A stretch of 64,000 nt of DNA from Eubacterium sp. (GTDB lineage: Bacteria; Bacillota; Clostridia; Oscillospirales; Acutalibacteraceae), in NCBI GenBank assembly GCA_015655975.1, contig DVEP01000020.1:124001-188000 (forward strand), in the 5' to 3' direction. The position numbers and the translations under genes were made by a program. The notes beneath the pieces are model-generated. The model was not told the DNA's origin. It was given only the letters and a program-made list of their open reading frames with translations, and searched no databases. Numbering within the stretch: position 1 is the stretch's first letter; each line of letters opens with the position of its first letter. Shown here in pieces: positions 8,964 to 16,428 of the stretch.

Positions 8964-10427
8964 CTAATCTATTTCAATTTTAAAACACAGCGGAAGTTCG
9001 CTTTCAATTTTTTGATTTAATGATATTTTGAAATTGAACAGGTTTTGTGTCCATTTAACTTTTTGACTGTTTCCTAAAACAGAAACATTTTTTATTTTAT
9101 AAGTAATTCCTTTATTGTTATCTTTTCTGAGGCTTTTTATATAGAAATTTTTTCTTGCTTTTGTCGAAAGCGGAAAAACATATATCGCTCCCGTTTTAAA
9201 TGTAAATCGGTAATCGTGAGTTGTATATTTAAGATTTTCCTTAAATGCCCCCGACGACTGCTTTTTGCCTTCACCAAATACGGTAAACGGCTCTGTTTCA
9301 TATATTGCCTCTCCGTTTGTCTGAAGCCATTTGCCCATTTTAAGAAGCACATCTTTTTCCTCTTCACAAATTGTTCCGTCAGCTTTCGGTCCGACATTCA
9401 GCATAAGACATCCGTTTTTTGAAACAACATCAATAAGATTTGTAACGCAGTTATACGCCGTTTTGTAATCGTTGTTTTTAGTGTAACTCCACGAATTCTT
9501 TGCGATAGCCGTATCGCACTGCCATGGCTCTCTTGCGATACCGTTTACCTGCCCTCTCTCAACATCAAATACGGCGCAGCCCTGCATTATCGCATTGTAT
9601 TTATAAAACACAACAGGTTCAATTCCCCATTCATTTGCTCTGTTGTAGTAGTAAGCAAGAAATTTTTTCAGATACGGCTTAAAAGGTAACTGCTGAATCC
9701 ACCAGTCAAAAAATACACCGCAAGGTTTATTTTTATCTACCATTTCACAAGCAGAGGCAAGCCAGTCTTTGAGCCATTCTTCTGTCGGTACTAACCTTCC
9801 GCTGTCGTGCACAATTCCGCCGTTTGACTCAAGCGCGCAATCTCCGTATAAATCTCTGTATTCTTCTTTGAGTGCCTCTGACTGCGGAAAATTTTTTCTT
9901 GCGCCGTTTATAAACCAATAGTGTTCGGCACGGTGGTTTGAAATCAGAAAACCCATATCGGATTTGTCGCAGGCAGTATGTAATTCCTGCATAAAATCTC
10001 TTTTCGGCGTCATTTGTACGGTATTCCATCGGTTTAAATCGCTTTGATACATTTTAATTCCGTCATGATGTTCGCCGACAGGCATAATATATTTTGCGCC
10101 GGATTTTTTGAAAATCGAAAGCCATTCATCAGCATTAAATTTCTGCGGATTGAATTGCTCTGCAATCTGTCTGTAATCTGCATTTTTGCCGTAGTGTTCT
10201 TCTTTGTGCTTACAGCTTTTTGTACCTTTAAAGTACATCTGTCTCGGATACCACTCGCTTTCACATTCGGGCACGGTAAACGCGCCCCAGTGAATGAATA
10301 GTCCAAATTTACCTTTTGAAAACCATTCGGGAATTTTTCTTTTCTTCAGGCTGTCCCAGTCATCAAAATAAGGTCCTGACTTGATTACTTCATCAACATT
10401 TTCTAAATATTCGTCAATGCTTGTCAT
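8964..10427 (-). CDS. GH29 alpha-L-fucosidase family protein
   Basis: A 487-residue GH29 protein with GKFGLFIHWGAFTVP (strand 1), MPVGEHHDGIKMYQSD (strand 3), and GVFFDWWIQQL, where the Asp is the likely nucleophile. MLNVGPKADGTI marks the end of the barrel, before a C-terminal beta-sandwich domain. Cytoplasmic. It is similar in length and layout to the GH29 at 11096, so these two look like one subfamily, distinct from the shorter genes at 5478 and 7591. It lies 2 bases after the PnuC-like gene, which places the membrane protein between two fucosidases. Confidence 0.9.
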   Translation of the reverse strand: MTSIDEYLENVDEVIKSGPYFDDWDSLKKRKIPEWFSKGKFGLFIHWGAFTVPECESEWYPRQMYFKGTKSCKHKEEHYGKNADYRQIAEQFNPQKFNADEWLSIFKKSGAKYIMPVGEHHDGIKMYQSDLNRWNTVQMTPKRDFMQELHTACDKSDMGFLISNHRAEHYWFINGARKNFPQSEALKEEYRDLYGDCALESNGGIVHDSGRLVPTEEWLKDWLASACEMVDKNKPCGVFFDWWIQQLPFKPYLKKFLAYYYNRANEWGIEPVVFYKYNAIMQGCAVFDVERGQVNGIAREPWQCDTAIAKNSWSYTKNNDYKTAYNCVTNLIDVVSKNGCLMLNVGPKADGTICEEEKDVLLKMGKWLQTNGEAIYETEPFTVFGEGKKQSSGAFKENLKYTTHDYRFTFKTGAIYVFPLSTKARKNFYIKSLRKDNNKGITYKIKNVSVLGNSQKVKWTQNLFNFKISLNQKIESELPLCFKIEID

Positions 10428-10429
10428 AA

Positions 10430-11092
10430 TTAATTCTCCTTATTAAAATATTGCTGTTTAATTGCCGTTAACGCGTTAAGAAAAACGAAGAAATACAGAG
10501 TTAAAACAGATGCCCCGGTGTGATTAACTACAAGTTGGTATCCCCAAAACGCTGTTCCCGCAACTCCCGAAAGCGCCACAAACAAGTAAGCACTGCGGTA
10601 ATAAAGTGCAAGCAAAACACAAGAAACAAGTGTAATTGAAAAGAAAACGGCATCTAAAAACGGTCCGTTACTGTTAAGTGCGTTGAGAATACAATAAATT
10701 ACTGCGACGGAAACAGGAAATGAAATTCCTGTTGCGAATGATTGTTTTTTATTTAACTTCTTCAGCACGGTGTTGCTTTTACTCTGATTGCTTTTCCATT
10801 TTATGTATGAATAAAATGCCAAAGGCAGTTGTACAAAAAGCATAAACACTGCCGACGCATATATATTCTCTGAAAATGCCATTGCAGAATATGTAACGGC
10901 ATACGCACAGCCGAACAGAAATCCAAAGCGTTTGCCCGCCGATGTGAAAAAGTTGAATCCCAGCCCGAGCAGAGAAATAACTATCTTGTACCATACATCA
11001 TTTACTGCAATTCCGACGCCGATAATTACTGCTATTTGAAATAAAAGAAAAATTGATTTTCTATTTAAAATTTCTGATTTTACTTTATTCAT
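10430..11092 (-). CDS. PnuC-like membrane transporter
   Basis: A 220-residue, very hydrophobic protein with about seven membrane spans. FVQLPLAFYSYIKWK matches the aromatic/tryptophan segment of PnuC-type vitamin transporters, and the C-terminal spans (FVALSGVAGTAFWGYQL ... FLNALTAIKQ) fit that family. PnuC proteins carry nicotinamide riboside or related vitamins by facilitated diffusion with metabolic trapping. Here the gene is flanked by GH29 genes with gaps of only 2-3 bases, and no pyridine-nucleotide gene is near. It could therefore carry a sugar or glycoside, but that is inference. No ABC or PTS sugar transporter is present in the operon. Confidence 0.7.
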   Translation of the reverse strand: MNKVKSEILNRKSIFLLFQIAVIIGVGIAVNDVWYKIVISLLGLGFNFFTSAGKRFGFLFGCAYAVTYSAMAFSENIYASAVFMLFVQLPLAFYSYIKWKSNQSKSNTVLKKLNKKQSFATGISFPVSVAVIYCILNALNSNGPFLDAVFFSITLVSCVLLALYYRSAYLFVALSGVAGTAFWGYQLVVNHTGASVLTLYFFVFLNALTAIKQQYFNKEN

Positions 11093-11095
11093 ATT

Positions 11096-12559
11096 TTAAT
11101 TGTCCTTTAACTCTATTTTTACAACTTGAACAGCAAAATCGGAAAGAGAAGCGCTGTCGTATTTTACGGTAAGATATTTTTCTCCAAAGTTATAACTGCA
11201 CTTCGGTACACCGAGTACCGAAATACTTTTTATCTGATTTTTCTTGTCGGCAAAAGTTTTTATTCTTATTGTTCCTCGTTTTGAATTTAAGCACAGCGCA
11301 TAAACTGTATTATCTTTTTGTGTAAAACGAATATCTTTATTTGTGCATTTTATTTTTTGCAAATTCTTTTTTCTGCTTTTCTTTGTTGACGGACCTTCCC
11401 CATAAATTTTATAAGGAACAGTTCCGTAGATGGCTTCGCCGTTGATTTTAAACCATCTGCCGATAGTGCTGACGATTTTTTTCTCTTCCTCATCAATAGT
11501 TCCGTCTGCTTTAAGCGGAACACTGAGCAAATACACACCGTTTTTGCTTACAACATCTGTTAACTGCTGTAAAACCTCATTGGCAGTTTTGTATTTGAAA
11601 TTTTTATTGTAGAACCAATCGCCTATACAGGTATCTGTTTCCCAAGTATCTTTTCTCGGGGCGTTCATCATTTCGCGTTCTAAATCAAGAACACCTATTC
11701 CGTCACGGTATGCGCCGTGATAAGGATGTATGTTTCTGTCTAAATTTTTAACTGCATAAACGCCCTCTAATTTTCCTCCGTGTTGCTGAATATTAAAATT
11801 ATAAAAATTTGCAATCATTGCACGGCCGATTGCACCGAACGGCACTCCTCCGTCCGTATAAAGAAAATCGGGTTTATATTTTTCAACTGCTTCTTTTATA
11901 CGAAGATAAAAGTTTTCAACAAAACGGTCGCTCGGATTTGCAGGATAGCCAAAACTTGTATCTTCCAAACTGCCCTCAAGATAAAGTTCTTCGTACCTTT
12001 TATCGTTGCCGTCATACGCAACACCTTTATATTTACCGTACTTATCAGCACCTTTATTTGTTGAAAACCAACTGTAAGCTCTTTCTAAATGCTCAGATAT
12101 ACCAAAACGCATATCATACTTTTCACAGGCATTTTTCCACTCGCCTACAATGTCCATATGCGGACCGTGGTTTACCGTATTCCAACTGTTGTATGTACTG
12201 TCCCATAAATCAACATTATCATGGTGAACGCCCATAGTTACAAAAAACTTTGCGCCCATATCTTTATACATTTTAATCAATGCGTCTGCGTCAAAGTTTT
12301 CTGCTTTCCACAATTCAATAATATCTTTATAGCCAAATTCAGACGGATGACCGTAATGCTTTAAATGATATTTATAATCTTTTGACCCCTGGCGATACAT
12401 ATCTCGGGCATACCAACAGCCGCCGCCTTCAGGAACACATTGCGCGCCCCAGTGTGCCCAAACGCCGAATTTAGCATCTTTAAACCACTGAGGACATTCA
12501 AATTCCTGCAAACTTTCCCAAGTGTTTGTAAACTTTCCCGGTGTAATTTCTATGTTCAT
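11096..12559 (-). CDS. GH29 alpha-L-fucosidase family protein
   Basis: A 487-residue GH29 protein: KFGVWAHWGAQCVPEGG (strand 1), TMGVHHDNVDLWDS (strand 3, where the usual HHDGF is HHDNV), and FLYTDGGVPFGA with the probable nucleophile Asp. LLSVPLKADGTI ends the barrel before a C-terminal sandwich. No signal peptide. The HHDGF to HHDNV change is a departure from its three paralogues and may mark a different substrate. It lies 15 bases downstream of the GH36 gene and 3 bases upstream of the PnuC-like gene, in the same operon. Confidence 0.88.
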   Translation of the reverse strand: MNIEITPGKFTNTWESLQEFECPQWFKDAKFGVWAHWGAQCVPEGGGCWYARDMYRQGSKDYKYHLKHYGHPSEFGYKDIIELWKAENFDADALIKMYKDMGAKFFVTMGVHHDNVDLWDSTYNSWNTVNHGPHMDIVGEWKNACEKYDMRFGISEHLERAYSWFSTNKGADKYGKYKGVAYDGNDKRYEELYLEGSLEDTSFGYPANPSDRFVENFYLRIKEAVEKYKPDFLYTDGGVPFGAIGRAMIANFYNFNIQQHGGKLEGVYAVKNLDRNIHPYHGAYRDGIGVLDLEREMMNAPRKDTWETDTCIGDWFYNKNFKYKTANEVLQQLTDVVSKNGVYLLSVPLKADGTIDEEEKKIVSTIGRWFKINGEAIYGTVPYKIYGEGPSTKKSRKKNLQKIKCTNKDIRFTQKDNTVYALCLNSKRGTIRIKTFADKKNQIKSISVLGVPKCSYNFGEKYLTVKYDSASLSDFAVQVVKIELKDN

Positions 12560-12574
12560 AACGCTGTTTCCTTT

Positions 12575-14317
12575 TTATAGTTTTTTTATCTCAATCCACG
12601 CACAGTCGTTTAGTGTAAGATACAGTGTAACTTTTCCGTTCTTTACACAAAGAGATGTGTTTTTATACAAATCAACTGCCGTGTATCCGAACGGTACTTC
12701 TATCTCATACTTTTTCAAAAGACTTTTTCTGTTGAATATGAAAAATTCCGTTGCATTTTTTGACTTTTTTCTGCCCACTTCGAGTGAATCGTCGAAAAGG
12801 GCAGGAACATAGTCTGTATCAAGAATTTTTTTCAGTCGCTCAACATCTTTTTCCGAATATTTGCTGACATAGTCGCCCGACAGAACCATTCCGCCGCTTG
12901 CTCTTACATAAATATTGTTAAGTCTGTAAAACTTTCTGTTTACAACAGACTTATTGACAATGCCCGACGGGTCCATCACGGGAGAAACAGTGTTCGACAT
13001 AATAAGACAGTCGGGGTCGTTTACCCAAAGTTTGCCGTGCATCCAATTACGGTTAAAGCACTGCTCCGAAAGGTTAGCCATATGGTAAACATTTCTGATA
13101 ACATCGTTTGTAACACGCATTCCCGAAACAACACCCAAAGACGCCCACATAGGCGCGTTGCAGCCGAGTATGAAGGCTTTGCGGTCTGTTGCGTCCAAAA
13201 TTGCCTGCATACCCATTCTGTAAGCCTCGACGGAAGTTTTACTTTTGTCGTACCTTTCGCCAAACGGCAAAGCTCCCCAAACATTTGCGTCAAGTTTGAA
13301 ATAGCGTACTCCCCACTCTTTATAAATTTCACGAACGGTATCGTATATAAATTTTTGGGAGTCGGGGTTTGTTCCGTCAAGCATATACCACGGTCCGTCG
13401 CGCCAGCCTTTAAATGTAACTTCAGATGAACAAAGCGGTTTTCCCTGTCCGTCTTTCACAAAATATTCGGGGTGTTCTCTGAGCAATCTGCTTTTCGGCG
13501 ATGCAATGAACGGAGCAAGCCATATTGCAGGCTCAAAACCTGCATTTCTTATATCGTGGCAGATTTCTTTCATAGGACGGTTAAACTTGTCGCTCGTTTC
13601 AAGCCAGTCGCCCATATACGGCTGAAAACCGTCGTCGATTTGAATATATTTGAGATCGGGCGTTTTTTCTTTTATTATCTTCAAATTTTCAAAAATATCG
13701 TTTTCGGAAATATCGGGACCGATACAGTACCACGAGCACCAACCGACAGGCATTTCAAAATATTTCTGAGTAGGGTGGTTTTTTGCTATCGCTTTTGCAA
13801 AGCGACTTAAAATCTCGTTTCTTTTTCCCTTTAAAACAATCATTTCTTCAAAATCAATTCTGTCATTTTCACTGTATTCTGTGTTTTCAAGACACTGTAC
13901 AATTTGAATTTCCGAAGAATTGATGCGAAATTCCGTTCGGAAACGATTACAGCTTGACGCGCCTATTAAAACGGTGTTTTCACCTTCGCCGACAAGAATA
14001 TAGTTGTACACCGTTTTATATCCGTCAGTTTGCGGCATTCGATAATGCTTTTCGTCCGTATAACCCGTTATTGTTTTTAAATTTCCTACTGTGCCTTTAT
14101 ATTGAGACAGTTTTTGATAGCCGTCGCCGTAGAAGGCAGTATCGTCAGATAAACCATGCTTACCGCTAAAAAGAACTGCCTCTTTAAGCCTTACATTTTG
14201 TTTTACAGTTGATTCAATTTTAAAACTTGCATCATCATTAACAACACTGTATTCACACGGCGTTTTATTGCCGTTTTCATCAATCAAATACATTGAACTA
14301 AAATTTATATCTAACAT
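12575..14317 (-). CDS. GH36 alpha-galactosidase-like protein
   Basis: A 580-residue retaining glycosidase of the GH36 type. VGWCSWYCIGPDIS and LKYIQIDDGFQPYMGDW are the diagnostic N-terminal barrel motifs. YFKLDANVWG carries the nucleophile Asp and GMRVTNDV the likely acid/base Asp. A leading beta-sandwich domain of about 170 residues is present. No signal peptide, so it acts on imported oligosaccharide. Length and motifs are complete. It directly abuts the GH89 remnant (14318). A decayed fragment of a similar gene lies at 16266-16424. Confidence 0.9.
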   Translation of the reverse strand: MLDINFSSMYLIDENGNKTPCEYSVVNDDASFKIESTVKQNVRLKEAVLFSGKHGLSDDTAFYGDGYQKLSQYKGTVGNLKTITGYTDEKHYRMPQTDGYKTVYNYILVGEGENTVLIGASSCNRFRTEFRINSSEIQIVQCLENTEYSENDRIDFEEMIVLKGKRNEILSRFAKAIAKNHPTQKYFEMPVGWCSWYCIGPDISENDIFENLKIIKEKTPDLKYIQIDDGFQPYMGDWLETSDKFNRPMKEICHDIRNAGFEPAIWLAPFIASPKSRLLREHPEYFVKDGQGKPLCSSEVTFKGWRDGPWYMLDGTNPDSQKFIYDTVREIYKEWGVRYFKLDANVWGALPFGERYDKSKTSVEAYRMGMQAILDATDRKAFILGCNAPMWASLGVVSGMRVTNDVIRNVYHMANLSEQCFNRNWMHGKLWVNDPDCLIMSNTVSPVMDPSGIVNKSVVNRKFYRLNNIYVRASGGMVLSGDYVSKYSEKDVERLKKILDTDYVPALFDDSLEVGRKKSKNATEFFIFNRKSLLKKYEIEVPFGYTAVDLYKNTSLCVKNGKVTLYLTLNDCAWIEIKKL

Positions 14318-14893
14318 TTATATCCCCCATTTTCTTATATTAATTCCTGCAGACGGAATTACATCACTGTCAGCAACAATCTCATACTCTGAATAAGTCT
14401 TACACCATTCGAGTTCAAAGTCGCGGATTTTCTTATCAAGTTTATCAAAAAACGACCTGACTGATTTTGTATATCCGTTGCCTTTTATTAGATTTATTTT
14501 ACTGTTGTTTTCAAGAATCTTTATAGCTTCAGGATAAAAGATTTCCCAACGCGCAAAGTCCCACCGGCACATTGAATAATCAAGCGTGCAGTAGTTCATA
14601 TAAACCCTATATTTCTGCTCGATGACTTTAGAAAATTCGCCGTCAAACATTACAAGACTGTCAATATGTATTTTCTGATTACCGCACCATGACAACTGAA
14701 CATTGCAAAATTCTTTTAGATAGCAGTAAATTCCGTGAAAGGCTGAAATGTAATTATTCGCCGTAACAAATATTTTTCTGTTCTTTGAGATTATTCTGAA
14801 AAAATCTTTGTCATTGCTTTCAAATTCAATGATAAAACTGTCTTTAAAATCAGGCAGATTTCTTTGTAAAAATCCATTTACAACTTTATCCAT
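14318..14893 (-). pseudogene. GH89 alpha-N-acetylglucosaminidase remnant with the catalytic domain deleted
   Basis: The 191-codon frame is uninterrupted but covers only the two ends of a GH89 protein, whose intact members exceed 650 residues. Residues 1-125 match the NAGLU N-terminal domain and the barrel opening (AFHGIYCYLKEFCNVQLSW, KYRVYMNYCTLDYSM, then DFARWE). From about residue 145 the text (SFFDKLDKKIRDFELEW) matches the end of the C-terminal helical domain (compare 'FDKNVFQLE' in NAGLU). The whole catalytic barrel between them is missing. It is still the first full-length frame of the operon, with AAGGAG at the start, so it is probably transcribed and translated as a non-enzymatic stump. 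Confidence 0.78.
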
Positions 14894-14979
14894 AGTTACT
14901 CCTTAATATCTTTTTTGGTTCTTTATAGAAAAAACCGGCTGAATTTAAAAAATAAATAATTTTTAAAAATGTTACTGTG

Positions 14980-15021
14980 TTATTTATGATTTGCCTGATA
15001 AAAAGCAGAAACCTTGTTCAT
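14980..15021 (-). CDS. 13-codon upstream ORF in the operon leader
   Basis: ATG at 15021 is preceded by AAAAGGTG at good spacing. The frame reads MNKVSAFYQANHK and stops at 14980. It sits in the leader between the putative promoter (-10 at 15052) and the GH89 remnant. It may be a leader peptide or the surviving start of a lost gene. It is too short to judge. Confidence 0.4.
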   Translation of the reverse strand: MNKVSAFYQANHK

Positions 15022-15051
15022 AGCAACACCTTTTTTGCTTATTTTAATTTA

Positions 15052-15111
15052 ATTATATACTATTGATTTTCTTTATAAAATATAAAATTCGATTGAAAAG
15101 TTATGAAATCC
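15052..15111 (-). promoter_or_regulatory. Glycosidase operon promoter with putative AraC-regulator site
   Basis: On the minus strand GGATTTC (15111-15105) is followed by ATAACTTTTCAATCGAATTT, an AT tract ATATTTTAT in place of a -35, and TATAAT at 15057-15052. The same arrangement, with GGATTTC, CTTTTNNATNGAATTT and ATATTTTAT at nearly the same spacing, lies upstream of the GH2 gene. Weak -35 sequence next to a conserved box suits an AraC-type activator. Confidence 0.7.
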
Positions 15112-15125
15112 GCTTATCATTTCTA

Positions 15126-15154
15126 TTGAAAAAAGTATTTCTATAATGTAAAAT
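15126..15154 (+). promoter_or_regulatory. Promoter of the AraC-family regulator
   Basis: TTGAAA (15126-15131), 17 bases, then TAAAAT (15149-15154), about 35 bases upstream of the regulator ATG. It lies just outside the conserved box of the divergent operon promoter. Confidence 0.55.
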
Positions 15155-15188
15155 AGTTAAAAAAGTTTTTAAATGAGGTTAATCTGAT

Positions 15189-16031
15189 ATGTATATAAAT
15201 ACGGAATCGGGAATAGATGAAAAATCTGAAATTTTTTTCTCGTCACAAACAGATTCTGTTGAAAGTCTGCTGTTTTATCCTATATGTACAGGACATTATT
15301 ATTGCAATACCGATTATCATGTAAAGCGCAAAAAACATTACTCAATTCTTATAATGCAGATACTTAACGGAAAATGCAAGGTAGAAACCGAATTTACAAA
15401 TACAGAAGCGAAAGCAGGTGACATTGTCGTTATTGATTGCTGTAAACCGCATTGCTATTACGCACTCGGTAACAATCTTGAAACAATATGGCTGCATTTT
15501 GACGGCGGAAACTGCAAAAAAATGTGCAATGAAATTGTGTCGCAAAACGGCAATGTTTTTCATCCTGCCGACACAAAACAGTTTACAATGAAATTGTTTG
15601 AGTTTTACAACCTTTTTTCAGACAATAAATTTTGCCCTCAGCCAAAGCATTCTTCATATATCTATGATTTGCTGTGTGACTGCCTGTGTTATCAATATCA
15701 TGAAAATGATAAGATTTCAAAAACAGCAATAGAATATATAAATTCAAACCTGGACAAAAAAATAACAGTATCCGCGATTGCAGAAACTGTCTATTTAAGT
15801 TCGTCACAATTTTCAAAAAGGTTCAAAGAGGAGACGGGTTACTCACCATACGAGTTTGTAATAATTGCACGGCTTAATAAAGCAAAGTATCTGTTACTGA
15901 ACTCCTCATTTCCGATTGTCGAAATCGCACGGCAAACAGGTTTTGATAATTGTGCAAAGTTTTCTGCTTTTTTCATTTCGGCAGAAAAAATTTCGCCGAG
16001 AACATTTAGAAAAAAATATTCTGTTGTTTAA
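15189..16031 (+). CDS. AraC-family transcriptional regulator
   Basis: A 280-residue regulator. The N-terminal half is a cupin-like sensing domain (HYSILIMQILNGKCKVE, AGDIVVIDCCKPHCYYA, IWLHFDGG). The C-terminal 100 residues hold two helix-turn-helix units (ITVSAIAETVYLSSSQFSKRFK and FPIVEIARQTGFDNCAKFSAFF, ending SPRTFRKKY). It is divergent from the GH operon and upstream of the convergent GH2 gene. It is the only regulator in the island and the obvious candidate to bind the shared box at 15105 and 18208. The ligand is presumably a fucose-containing or other released sugar (inferred). A hairpin terminator follows at 16146. Confidence 0.92.
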   Translation: MYINTESGIDEKSEIFFSSQTDSVESLLFYPICTGHYYCNTDYHVKRKKHYSILIMQILNGKCKVETEFTNTEAKAGDIVVIDCCKPHCYYALGNNLETIWLHFDGGNCKKMCNEIVSQNGNVFHPADTKQFTMKLFEFYNLFSDNKFCPQPKHSSYIYDLLCDCLCYQYHENDKISKTAIEYINSNLDKKITVSAIAETVYLSSSQFSKRFKEETGYSPYEFVIIARLNKAKYLLLNSSFPIVEIARQTGFDNCAKFSAFFISAEKISPRTFRKKYSVV

Positions 16032-16145
16032 ATATATTATTGTCTTGCTGTTTAAAACGATAAGGAATTGAACAGCGCCGAGTTGTGCAAACGGCACAAA
16101 AGTTTGATTAGTATAGAAAATTATATAAAATTTAAATTTCAGACA

Positions 16146-16186
16146 AAAAACTGATTTCGTTTTTTCTAACGAGGTCAGTTTTTTTA
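16146..16186 (+). terminator. Rho-independent terminator after the AraC gene
   Basis: ACTGATTTCGTT pairs (with G-U pairs) to AACGAGGTCAGT across a six-base loop, then a run of T. Confidence 0.75.
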
Positions 16187-16223
16187 GTTTGAATAAGCTC
16201 ATTGCTGTAGAAATTTATTTATT

Positions 16224-16254
16224 CGGATATGAGGATACTTACTCCCCATATCCG
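16224..16254. other. Short inverted repeat downstream of GH2
   Basis: CGGATATG (16224-16231) and CATATCCG (16247-16254) form a perfect 8-base stem. There is no T-run on either side. It lies at the edge of the GH36 scrap and could mark a rearrangement junction. Confidence 0.4.
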
Positions 16255-16265
16255 ACAAATTTTAC

Positions 16266-16424
16266 TCAAGGTATGCACTCTGTCTTTAGAATTGAAAAGA
16301 AATTGTCGGCTAAAGTGTTACCGTATTGATTACCGCGCCTTGACATTGAAATCAAAATACCGTCGAACCGATTGCAACTTTTTGCACCGATTAAATCTTC
16401 ACCGACAAGAATACAGTTGTGCAC
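16266..16424 (-). pseudogene. Decayed GH36 fragment
   Basis: Minus-strand translation from 16424 reads VHNCILVGEDLIGAKSCNRF. The intact GH36 in this window has VYNYILVGEGENTVLIGASSCNRF at the same place. The match, with a five-residue deletion, extends over about 20 residues and then drifts to a stop at 16266. Nothing upstream or downstream of that segment survives. It begins 5 bases after the GH2 stop codon, so it is the scar of a lost GH36 gene that once followed GH2. Confidence 0.72.
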
Positions 16425-16428
16425 CCTC

